Origin: Hydractinia symbiolongicarpus | Lineage: Eukaryota > Cnidaria > Hydrozoa > Anthoathecata > Hydractiniidae | DNA length: 64,000 bases | NCBI RefSeq assembly: GCF_029227915.1 | Contig: NC_079886.1 | Coordinates: forward strand, 23,660,501-23,724,500 | Reading direction: 5' to 3' | Part shown: positions 20,001 to 31,658 of the stretch, piece by piece | Position numbering within the stretch: the stretch's first letter is position 1 | Layout: each line of letters begins with the position of its first letter | Notes under the pieces: model-generated | Database searches by the model: none | Told to the model about the DNA's origin: nothing | Seen by the model: only the letters and a program-made list of their open reading frames with translations | Made by a program: the position numbers and the translations under genes

Positions 20001-23000
20001 ACAGTCTGATTTACACTTTCTTTCAATTTCGAGTTTTGGTTTAAGCCTCGCGATAATCGTCAGGTCAATTTTTATCAACTACGTCCTTTTTATAAGAAAC
20101 ATGGATATAACAAACACAACGCTTTAACATTATTTCTTAGAAATATTTAACAAAAACATTATCAGACTTATGAAGAGATATAGGAAAGGGGAGATATATC
20201 ATTGTAGTCATTTGAAAATAACAAAATACAGAAAGTAATACAATAAATAGAAGTGACCAAATACATAAAAAATATTAAATACATAAGAACAACGAAAATA
20301 TATTTTGAGATGTTACGAATAACAGTACTCAGCCCAAGAAGCTTTGAGGTTTCTTGGGCTGACTTGTTTCTTATATAAAAGAAGAATTAAAAAGTGTAAT
20401 TATTTTAATTTTTCTTAGTATTTTAAAATAAATCCATTCTTGCATTGAATTTCATTTCAAAGAGGGGGCAACGAAATCTTGATGATGCTATAAAATACTT
20501 AAACACACAATTTATGCAGCTGTAGTGATATTAGCTGTATTGAAATCTAATACATTCTAAAACACGTAAACCTTCAGTACGAATTAGAAGTCGGGAGACT
20601 AGAATAAAACCAGAAATATCTTTTAAATTAATAATTTCTTTTATTTTTTCGAAAAAAAATTAACTTTTGCCATTTTCGAACTTTCCCTAACACCTGCGTT
20701 CCAAGTAAGATCATTGTTTTCATAAAAACAGTGAATTATTAAAACAGCTAATATCACTACAGTATACTTACAGGATGATTTAAAGATCTATGTATAGTAT
20801 ATTCTCTAACAGCGTGTCTAAAAACAAAAAAATATATTACATCCCAAGTGACATTTTAGTACAACACTTTTTAATATGTGTCACATTAGAAGCAGTTACT
20901 TGAGCGAGGTGAAAATTTTTTCCTGAAAATACACTTCCGCAAACAGCAGCTTTCAAAATTACTATTTCGTTAAATCACAAAAAGCTGCTTCAAACCATCA
21001 AGGTTACTTTCTGTTATGTAGCGATTTGATATAAAAGAAACCCTTACTTGATATAGTTTGCTTTTTTATCTTCTTTCCAATCTTTATTCAACTGGTGTAT
21101 TTTACATGCAACATACCGTAAATCTTTTAAATCGAAACTCTAAATGAATTAACATCACTCTATACAATTTTTGCTTTATTTATAAATATATTTTGCTCAG
21201 CAGTAAAAATCAATTTATAATCCTCAGTTATTTTGTTAACACAAGTCTTCCATTACCTCCATTTGAGCTGTTATGCGTATCGTTAATTTTTCTGATAGAT
21301 AGTGGATTTAAAACTGTCTGACTTTATATACGCACAAAAATTTATTTCCGAATTCATATCTACTTTGCTAGATCTTAAATGTTAGATTTTTTGTGTCTTT
21401 TCACGACATAACACTGTGTAAAACACTTTTCAGAGGTAAATATATACATAACATATAACACTGACAAGGAACAGTCGTTGTGACAACAATAAATAGGAAA
21501 GGCATAAACATACATACAGTTACAAAAAATAAGCACCTTAAAAACTTCGCTAAAACCTCCTTTTCCAATCAATTCAAGAAGCAAATAGCGATCGTGCAAA
21601 ATAGGGTTAGTGTTATATCTAAAAAAAAAAATATACACAAAGTTAAGTATAAACAAATACATTCCTCGTACCAATATTAGCGTAGTAATTTTTTTTGACC
21701 AAAATTGTCAAGATTCGGGTTAAATTCTGTTACTCCCCTAATTGACGAAGTAATGAAACAACTTGTCCAACAGAGTCTCATTATATCGCAATTGTTCTAC
21801 AAAGTTTCAAAAAGTCTATTCTTGCTAATACTCAGGGGCTGAGAAATTTTAAGGTGTGTTCTTTCTGACGACATTAAGGTTAAAGGCGTACAGGCTACTG
21901 CATGAGTTAAGAGAAAAATCATCTCAGAGCAATTATCAAAAAAAGGGAGTCAAGGTGTGTCCATTATTCATTGTTATCATCAAGATCATAAAAATAAAGT
22001 TTAAATAAAATAGGAGGGCAAAGTATAAGCTTTTTTGGGTTGGTAATAGTGATGGACGTGGAGGAGTTGGCATATTCGTTGCAGAGAAGTGGGTAGAAAA
22101 AGTAATAGATGTTATGCGTGTTAATAGTCGTATTATAGTGATAAAGTTTTTGATAGGTAATAGGATTGTCACTTTTCTGTCAGTTTATGCTCCAGAGTGT
22201 GGACTCAGTGAGGAAGATAAAGATAAGTTTTATGATGAGTTAATATCAGTCACATCAAAGTTTGAAGACACTGAACTTGTCATGGTGGGCGGCGATTTTA
22301 ATGGTCATGTTGGGAAGTCTTCTGAACGTTTGGAGGTGTGCATGGAGGCTATGGATTTAGGAGCAGAAATAAGGAAGGGAGAGATTGCTTGAGTTTGGAA
22401 TAGCAACGGACATGGTGGTTTGCAACACATCATTCAGTAAGAGACAGAGTAGGCTGATAACATATGAGTTAGGTGGTTGTAAGACACAGATAGATTACTT
22501 CCTGGTTAGAAAGTCAGACAAGAAAGTGGTGAAGGACGTGAAAGTTATATCGGGGGGAAAGTGTGTTTCCCGGCATAGGTTTCTGGTTTGTGATATTATC
22601 TTGAAGAGTGTTAAAGAAGCCAAGGGAAAGTACAGGCCCTGTCGTAAAGTCTAGATGCTGAAGGAAGAGATTGTAGCAAGACAATGTAGTGCAAAAGTTC
22701 AGCAGTTAGCCCACAATGGTCAATGTGATAGTGACAATGTTGAAAGTACTTGGACTACTTTGAAGAATTGTCTTCTAGAAGCTTCTGATGATACCTGTGG
22801 GTGGACGAAAGGACCAGCCAGACATAGACAGACCTGGTGGTGGAATGAGGTTGACCAGTGTATAAAGGAAAAGGAGAAACTTTGGAAAGAGTGGAAGTCA
22901 GGTGGTAGTAAAAATATTTACTAAGAAGCTAATCGCCGTGCTCGTACAGCAGTGTATAAGGCAAAATCAGAAGCAGAGAGAAACAGATTTGCAGATGTGT

Positions 23001-26000
23001 TAAAACGGGAATACCAGCGCAATGAGGTATTCAAGATAGCAAAGCAAATGAAGCAGATTAATCAAGATGTTGTAGGTGAGAAGTGTATACGTAATAATGA
23101 AGGTGTTTTGGCTAGCACAGAGGAGGAGAAAAGGGTAGCTTGGAAGAATTATTATCAGAGGTTGCTTAACACTGATTTTGATTGGGATGAGGATAATTTG
23201 TCTGATGCTGATGTTGTAGAGATCAAGACAGAATGGGTAGTGGAGGCTATTAGGAAAGATTGACAAGGTTTCAGGAGTATCAGGTATTGTTGCAGAGATA
23301 GTAAAAGCACCTGGATATATTGGAGTTGAGCTTATTACAAGTCTTGCTAATCAGATTATAAAGGATGGTGCTATTCCGAGTGAGAGGCAGTCGAGTGTAA
23401 TAGTGAATTGTTTCAAGGGCAAGAGTGATGCATTAGAAAGAGATAACTATAGAGGTTTGAAGTTGGTAATGAAAGTTATTGAAAGAGCGATTGATAAGCT
23501 ATTTAGAGAAAGAATTGATATAGATAAGATGCAATTTAGTTTTGTTTCAGGGGCGTGGCACTACAGATGCAATATTTTTACTCAGACAGCTTCAGCGAAG
23601 TATTTAGGAAAGAGAAAGAATCTCTATTTTGCCTTTGTAGATTTAGATTAAAGCTTTTGATAGAGTGCCACGTAAAGTGTTTAGGTGGGCTATGAGAAAA
23701 TTAGGTGTGGATGAGTGGCTGTTACGATGGTACAGTCTATGTACAGCAATGCTAGAAGTCGTGTCAGGATTAACGATTCACTTAGTGATGAATTTAGTGT
23801 AAATGTTGGTGTACATCAGGGTTCTGCACTTAGTCCTTTGTTGCTTGTTCTAGTCTTAGAAGCACTCTCGATGGAGTTCAGAACAGAACGGTTGTCCATG
23901 GGAGTTATTGTATGCAGATGATTTGGTTCTCATAGCAGAGTCGATGGAAGAATTAGTTGAAAGTTTGGGAGGTTGAAGAAATGACTAGAAGAGAAAGGGC
24001 TAAGGGTGAACACAGCACAGTCTAAAGTCATGATTAGTAGCATTGCAGGCAAGTGTGACCTTGTATTTGGAAAGTGGCCTTGTAGAGTTTGCAGGAAAGG
24101 GGTTGGTAGTAACTCAATTTTTTGTCAGACTTGCAAGCATTGGGTACATAAGAAGTGCAGTAGTATTGGTGGAAGGTTACGAGCTGACATTCAGTTTGTA
24201 TGCAAGCGTTGCAAAGGTGAGATAATAGAGAATGAAGTATTTCCAGCTTCAATGATGTACAACAGTGGCTCGTTAGAGATAGTTGAGAACTTCTGTTACT
24301 TAGGTGATATATGGGTAGTGAAGGGGGTGTTTGAAGAAGTGTTACTTGCAGGATAGGTTCTGCTTGGAAAAAGTTCAGAGAGTTACTTCCTTTGTTGACT
24401 AGCAGAGTCTTGTTAATTGAGGTAAAAGGTAGGTTGTATGAGGCCTGTGTAAGAAGTGTTATGTTGTACGGTAGTGAGACATGGGCAGTGAAGCAGGTAG
24501 ATCTTGACCGTTTAGAAAGGAATGATATGAGAATGGTTAGGTGGATGTGTGAGACAGAAAGAGTTCAGATGAGCTAAGAAGCAGGCTAAGTACCCGTAGA
24601 ATTAAAGATGTTGTCCAAGAAGATTGAATTGGCTGGGGCACTTGGAAAGAATGGGGGAGGATAATTGGGTAAGAAAGTGTAGAGACTTGATAGTTCTTAG
24701 GGCAAAGCCCAGAGGCAGACCAAAAAAGACTTGGCAGGAGGTAATAAGGACGGACTTGATACAGAGGAAGTTTAGTTTAAATCTAACACAGTCTAGATCA
24801 GATTGGAAGAGGGTCATCAATATACCCCGTCCAACCCATGCTAGCATGGAAAACAGACGTTAAGCCGAGAATGATGAATGATGATGAAATAAAATCCTTA
24901 ATAAGTTACCTAGAATGGTCTTCGTTATTTATTCTTTTTAATTCTCGTATATGTATATTTCGTTCTCGTTCTAATTTTTCTAATTCTTGCTGGACTTCTT
25001 GTTCTTCTTTCTTATTAGCGTTTGTACGTAGCCTCAATATTTCATCTTGCTCATGATATTCAGTCGTTGTTAAAGACCTGCGAAAAAAACAATAAACAAA
25101 ATAATGCATCAGAAGCCTCTCACTAAACCTGAAATTCAGAATGGACTTCCTCTTTTAAACTGAGAGTCTTTTGGTGCTTGAACAGATCAAATGCAGAATT
25201 AACACTGATATGCGACAATGAAACGTTTACACTCGACTAGCAGAAAATTTTGCAGAAAAGACTACCTTATTACAGGAAATTAAAGGAGCATGAATTTAAC
25301 GGATTTTGGCCTTTTATTGTGTTAATTTTATGCCGCGTTCATTTTTGGGGCCCGTAAATTTTGTGAAAAAAGTTTTCTTTTTCTTTAAAATTTAGTAACT
25401 TTTACTCATTTTTACTATCTTCCTGCGGATGATTGTCCATAATTTCTTTGAGGATTTCCGAAAAGTCGTCAGAAAGACTTTTTCTACATGTTGCTTGAGT
25501 ACATCCATTGCTCTGGAGTTTTGTCATTTCGCCTTCATCGTTATAATAATTTTCAATCCGCCTTGCTTGAGAGAACGTTTTAGTGACACAGACTTTACGT
25601 TTGCGGAAAATCCAACCCCTTCTTTAAAGGCGTACCTGAGAAAGATGTAACAACCATTGAAGTAGATCTCCGGTTATGTACTCTCAAGCCGATTCACGCA
25701 AAGGCAGATAGGGCAGATTTATCATCATTTTAAAGCAGAAGGATGCCCAACTATATCAACAGCTGGAAAACAGCTGGTGTGATAAAAGCTGTCGCAGATG
25801 CAAGAAACGGCCGTGTAGATGATTTGAACCCCTTTGTTTAATCGTAAAAATATAAAATTACAAAAAAATTTTTTTCATTTTATTCCCTATCCCTGAACCG
25901 CGTTAATTTTTGACTTTGAAAATGATTTCTCTAAAAACCGCGTTTATGCATAAAAAATTGTGATTTTGCTAAGACCACGTTGAATTCATGTACTTACAAA

Positions 26001-29000
26001 ACACGTGTTGTTAATAAACTGTTAATGTTGTAATAAAATTTGCCATGTAAATGTATTTTAATATATATATTTTATTAAAAATAAAATGTAAAAGCTTTTC
26101 CGTTAATATCATGTAATAAGATATTTAGATTATCTAAATGATACAGTTTATGTAAATAAAATCTTATCGTTGGTTTTAGCATTCAAGAAGAAGAAGTTAT
26201 GTGTTTTAAATTTTTTTTAAGAAGTTATTGGATTTGTTGACCTGTATTACCAGCAATATTATAAGAACCCCAAATTTCTATTTTCAGTAACAATATTTTG
26301 ACTTTGAACCTGATTTCTGACCACCTGCTACGTCATGCTGGACTGGAAGTTTAATTCTCTTCCATATGGGCCACCATTTTTATGTCTTAAAGTTGCCAGT
26401 ATTTTAGCTTTGCTAAAACAAGGATTTATACTTTCTATATTTTTGCATGCAGTTTCGCACATTTTTTCTACTTAAATTACAACAGCCAAAAACAATCAAT
26501 TAATTTATATAATACAACAACTTAATAGCCTGAAATCTGTAACTTTTTTGCACTTTATGCTCCCAAAAATGATCTCTAATGATTTCAATACTGAAATTGA
26601 AAAATTATGAGGAAAGTTTCAGTTTTGTATTCATTCAAAACTTGTGTGATTTTTACATTAAAAACAACACACAAAGATAAAATGGTGAAACATTTTAAGT
26701 AGTTCACGTCATACTGTGTCAGCAAAGTTCAGTCAGTGTCACAAAGGAGAAAATACATGACCTAGGACACTTTGTGGGTTTTCAATAAGGAATTAAAAAT
26801 ATGCAACACATACACAACACCTCCAATCTCAGACCAAATAAAATAAAAACACAGAAGTGGTAAAAGAAAGAAAAGTTAACCAAATAATAATTTGCTCCTA
26901 AAAGGTATTCTACTTAGAAAAGTAATAGATGCCAAAATAATGAGGATACATCAATTTGACCTTTCACCACAGGTCATTGACAACACTTCAAGGCCAACTT
27001 ACTTTACATTTTTGATTATGTTTTTATTGTTTTAGCATTATAAATTTAATAGAAGAATATAAAGAAAACGACAAACAAACAAGAAACAAAACAAACTAAA
27101 ACGTTTTAGCAGATCGACACCAAAATTAGATGATCGTTACATGCACGAAAACACAAGCTAACTTACCCAACTGGATGTCCTGGACGAGCAAATCCATCGT
27201 CTGTCATTTTTAGTTTTTTCTCTTTTTTTTCTAATGTGAGGTAATCAAAACAAAACATAATCAAAGATAAAAAAGGGAGTACAAAAGTTACTAAATTAAG
27301 GAGGCAAAACTTAAAATTAACACATTCTAAAACAACAAACACTTTGTCTATATACATATACATACCTGCTTTCTCAGATAGGGGTCTTTTTTTTTGCAAC
27401 TGCTTTCTTTGTTTATCCAACTCCTCTTTTTGATGAGTTATTTCGATCAGTTTTCTAACGAAAATGCAAAGAACATATTTAAATAAGCCGTTTTAGTTCT
27501 ACTTTGAAATAGATGAACTATTGCAACGTTGCAATTGTGAAAAGAACATATCAGAACTTACTTATTTATTTCGTCGAATGCATAACCATCACTCCACTGC
27601 TCTACAAACGAAGCACCTTGCCTAAACAGTAAGAAAGTTTAGAACAATATGAGGATTTGTTACATTTCATATAGAGAGTCATAAAAAGAGAGGTTTCCTT
27701 TTAAAATTTACCTGACCGTATTGAACTGGCCCAAGCGCAACCTGTTCCTCATTGTGTCTTCCCTTGTTCGTTTTTTATGTTGTGTTGCCTGAGAAAAAAA
27801 TATAATTATTATTTACAAGTAGTTACCCAAAAAACTTTTGTTTAATTCCTAGTGGTACTACTACAATTAACATAAACGTTTTTGTTTACATTAAGCTTTG
27901 GAGGTGTTGTTTTCAAACAAAGCAGTTAATTATCCTGTGAAAATTGCCTATCTTGTTTAACACATCCAGTGTATATACCACTCATCCTTGTGGTGTGGTG
28001 ACAATGGCTATGACAAACTCTTTTATGAGCACTTAGTTGTAATAATAGTCTTGGTTAGAACTTTCTATATGGCAAGAAAAGACACTACTACTACGTGAGA
28101 CCATTAAGCAGGTCATTATAACAAATGTCACTAACTTGTGTTTTTAAGAACTCTTTAAGAAGTCCAACACTTGTGGCGTTTTTTTCTTTTAGCTTTTTCT
28201 CAGCAGATATTTGCGCTCTTAATTGCTGTTCCAGTTGAGATATTTCACGACGTAAATCTTCAGTGGCAGCATCATTATGTGCTTTTCCACAATTGTATGG
28301 ATTTGACATAACTTGCATTTGCTGAAAAGACAAGAAAAATTTATTTCTTATAGTTCAGTAGATCAGTACTGATATAACATAACTCTATGCACTTCACTTA
28401 CTGCAATTTCATCTGATGTCATGTCAGTCTAAAGAGGAAATGCTAACTTTAAAAACAGTTGCTGTGTATATTTCTTGTTAAGAATTTTTTGTTATATTCT
28501 TAAATTTTTAATCTTCTATGTTATAAAAAAGGACTAAAATCTTCTTGCAGGGTGTATTCCACCTTTCACCACTTCTTACCTTTTTTTTTTGCCCTAATAT
28601 TCACCATACAGTCAAGACAGATGTAAAAAGACGTCAAAATAGTATTACCAAACATTTTTTAAGAAAGAAGCTAGGAAGAACAGTGCCGAATATGTTGGAC
28701 ATATTTCCAAGTTAATCAAGGTTTTTTCTACAGATTATGGAGGTTCAAGCACTTGTTTATTTAATACGATTATATTGCTTGTGTTTAAGCAATTTGGTAG
28801 AAGACTTCAACAATGACGACAATTATTGTCCAAATGCAAAACTACCACAACCCTGGATATGCAACCTACCTGAGTTCCACGACTAGTAACAGCAATGTCA
28901 TTATTAGAGGATGACATTTGTCTTTGAATAACATTTCCACGAATATTGGTTAGCAATGTATTTCTACTTGGACTTGTGATCCCATCCTAAACACAAATAA

Positions 29001-31658
29001 CACATTGTGGTTCAAAAATAGCTTAAGGGTAAAACAAATTACTGCTTAAATAATGGAAGTCATGAAAGCTAGTCTGTTTCTCCTACACATATTTTGATAC
29101 TTTACGAAAAAATATAATAAAGTTTGATAACAAGACACTTTTTAACTTTTAACATACTAGTTTCAGCCTTTCTAATTTACACTCAACAATTGCCAACGTA
29201 AATAAATTTGAACTAGTAAAACAGAGTTTGAAACACAAGTAGTAGCCTTAGTAGCTAAATTTTAAATAATCAAGATTTTTGGTTGAGTATTACGAAATTA
29301 ATCACTTTGGATAGAAATATTTGTGGATAAAATAAAATAATTCCATATTTTGAAAAAAAAAATGAAGATATCAATCAAGTATATAAACATGGTAATAGTT
29401 AATTGTTAGAACAATACCACTTTCATACCTTTTTACCAAAATATGAAACAATCCCAGAGGACGGTACTGGTTCAGTCAAAGACCGGTTTATCTTATGCAT
29501 TGCTATAAAAAAAACATAAGCCAGTATAGTTCTAACTTGTCATTCAAAAATGCTTGAAGTATATTGCAATTTACTCACAATCATTATGGTCAATTGATAG
29601 GGTTTTTCTTTTCCTACCCCCCTTTGTAGGAGGAGGTGTTTTTGATTTTTCCTTTATAACTGGAGGTGGAGTTTTAACAGGAGTGTAAGCGTTAATCTAT
29701 ATAAAGTATAGAAAGGTATAATATTAAAGTTTCAATTCAATGTACGAAATACCTGGTAACATCACACTTGTTGAAACAGCTTTTTTTCTCACAAAAATAT
29801 GGAGCCCAAAATATAAGAAAAAGGTTTTCATAGATGATTTCTGTAGTAATGTTTAACAGAAAAAAATCTATTCTACTTTATGTAAATTTGGTATGGAAAT
29901 ACAATGGGGGTTGCTGATGCAAATAATGGAGGAGCAGAGATGCAATTAAATGGGTGAAGTCAAAATTGAAACTTAACATTGATTACCTGAGCTATGTCAT
30001 TTGAATCACTACCGGATCCACTACAATTTCCACCATTATTAATATTATATTGAGCATTATCGTAAGCTGTGTACTGCTAGGAAAAATAAAAAGCACATAG
30101 ACTCAGAAAAAAATTGTACAAAAAATGTTACATGGGTTTGTTATAAAAACATGAAAAATTATTTCGAAGAACAAAACTATTAGAAATGTTGAAAAGACAC
30201 AACATATAAAAACAATGATTATAAAACTTTTTTTTCTAATTCAGCACTAAAATAAAATTATAAACTTTTCCAGCTGTCAGGCACCATTGTCTGATTTGCA
30301 TCACAGAGAAATATTATACCAACGTGACTGTTGTCCAGATGATTTTGCGTTATTACTTTTTTGTTTATGCAACTTTTTTTTTTGCAGATGACAAACAAGC
30401 TAATGAAATACACCAATATTATATCTGTACATAAGTTTTGTGAAAATAATGTCATAATATCAAAACATTTGAGATATCTGCCAGAATGCTGAAAATTTAG
30501 AAACCAAATACAGAAAGACTAGTTTTTTTTTTAAATATCACACAGATATGCTAAGCCATTTGTAAACCCCCATAGCTATCTTTGCAAATAATGAAAAAAA
30601 AATGGAATATTTTATTAAAAAGAATAGCTGGATTTCAGATTATCATAATTTGAAAATTTACTCTATAGTCCTAATTATAGTACTCATCACTAGCTTGTCC
30701 ATTTGTATGTACAGATAGATATATAGATATTTAAATATATAACAATTCTATCATGAGTCCTGTTACCTTACCCTACCTGCCAAAAATATGGTAAACCAAA
30801 CCAAAGTTTGTTTCTGCTTGTCATTACATGACCCCAGTCCCCGTCAAGATAAACATACTTTTTAAACACTCCCACTCCCTCTACAACCATATGTAGAGCA
30901 CATATGAGTAAAGTGTACCATCTATAGCACATGTAAGGTATTGAGGTAGTGATATGACTAGTCTATTTCATTAAGACACACAACAATAACATATTTATTA
31001 ATTTATACTAAAGTAGTTACAATACAATAGCTAAAATTTCTAGCTAAAGAAATTGCTTCATTTTATCACATTATTAGTCCCAGTCAATGACAAAATATAA
31101 ACAAAAGTTTTATAAAATACAGAATAATTTTTAAGGGATGTATTATAGGTGCTTTAAAAGAAAATTGTAGAAAATATATTTGACTTCTATTACAGACAGA
31201 CACAGTTGTTAGCAGAGTAAAATGGTTTACGCAAATTGTCACCACTCGATGATATTAGAAAAACATTTTTGTATTATGCCAAAACTTATAAACAAAAGAT
31301 AATTAGTTTGAAATGTTTGTGTATATCAATAATATATTACATATTCATTGTAATATGGAAAGCAATTGAGGCTCCAATATGCTTGGTTAATACATTCTCA
31401 AGTTCGCTCACTTTCATTAAGACACACAACAATAACATATATATTAATTTATTATTTGTCCCAGTCAATGACAAAATATAAACAAAAGTTTTATAAAATA
31501 CAAAATAATTTTTAAGGGATGTATTATAGGCGCTTCAAAAGAAAATTGTAGAAAATATATTTGACTTCTATTACAGAGAGCCACAGTTGTTGTTTTAATC
31601 TCACCTTAGTGAATCTTGCTTCTAATAACTCTCTTCTCTGCTGGTCTAATTTCTCCAT
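17049..31658 (-). CDS. TLK: Tousled-like kinase, 23 coding exons
   Basis: Nuclear serine/threonine kinase that phosphorylates the histone chaperone ASF1 during S phase and chromatin assembly. Coding exons (minus): 31658-31605, 30076-29987, 29696-29579, 29502-29429, 28986-28870, 28428-28402, 28321-28136, 27788-27712, 27621-27562, 27454-27366, 27230-27167, 25077-24910, 21618-21537, 21139-21048, 20817-20772, 19963-19920, 19749-19668, 19271-19251, 18909-18843, 18105-17915, 17673-17620, 17462-17355, 17231-17049. Every junction keeps phase: 2,094 bp, 697 aa (human TLK2 is about 770). The N-terminus [18 protein letters not shown] matches the family start and an in-frame TGA lies upstream. Then come a low-complexity region with basic GGRKRK, coiled coils ([37 protein letters not shown]) and the kinase domain: [34 protein letters not shown] (the TLK form of HRD), [40 protein letters not shown]. 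It ends in a Ser-rich tail. A LINE lies in the 3.3 kb intron between 24910 and 21618. 5' UTR exons were not found. Confidence 0.95.
22012..24886 (+). mobile_element. 5'-truncated RTE-like LINE in a TLK intron
   Basis: Non-LTR retrotransposon copy of about 2.9 kb. A candidate 9 bp target-site duplication AAATAAAAT flanks it (22003-22011 and 24887-24895), and the 3' end is a short ATGATG-rich tail, as in RTE elements. It is antisense to TLK. The same family occurs at 39538-41011 and 43859-45332. The 5' part of the endonuclease is missing, as expected from incomplete reverse transcription. Clade is inferred from the endonuclease type, the GRPKKTW tail and the 3' tail. Confidence 0.85.
22027..24863 (+). 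pseudogene. LINE ORF: endonuclease, reverse transcriptase, zinc finger (broken)
   Basis: One long ORF is broken by several frameshifts and stops. In order: the APE endonuclease from about its first third ([59 protein letters not shown]) at 22060-22652; a linker at 22655-23260; RT palm motifs ([22 protein letters not shown] at 23813-23845; [11 protein letters not shown] near 23910-23942); a Cys/His zinc finger ([18 protein letters not shown], then HWVHKKC and CKRC) at about 24080-24225; and a C-terminal region ([41 protein letters not shown]) to 24863. The RT Asp-Asp of YADD is present, but the breaks make it non-functional. Confidence 0.85.
25625..25842 (+). pseudogene. DDE-type transposase C-terminal remnant
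   Basis: Degenerate reading in a TLK intron. Across two frames the + strand gives [34 protein letters not shown], then [14 protein letters not shown] and DDLNPFV-stop near 25842. The pattern LxxLKPxHAKW..xxY.H, followed by a Trp/Gly-containing 'W..AGI' block and a terminal 'I/L-[DN]PF', is one I recall from the C-termini of DDE-domain transposases in cnidarian genomes. Frame breaks and loss of the catalytic part make it dead. The assignment is tentative. Confidence 0.35.
25843..27166. other. TLK intron, nothing further seen
   Basis: AT-rich intron remainder between the transposase remnant and the TLK exon at 27167-27230. I see no conserved frame and no clear repeat. Confidence 0.4.
30972..31590. 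repeat. imperfect direct duplication in TLK intron 1
   Basis: The block beginning CATTAAGACACACAACAATA at about 30972 recurs at about 31415. It continues through CCCAGTCAATGACAAAATAT and TTTTTAAGGGATGTATTATA to TTGACTTCTATTACAGA. The second copy lacks about 65 bp found in the first and differs at a few bases. The copies lie about 400-440 bp apart, just downstream of TLK coding exon 1. The function is unknown; it is probably a local duplication. Confidence 0.75.

Noticed and set aside
22385-23263. Several separate plus-strand frames as possible host genes
   Set aside because: They are pieces of one broken LINE ORF in successive frames.
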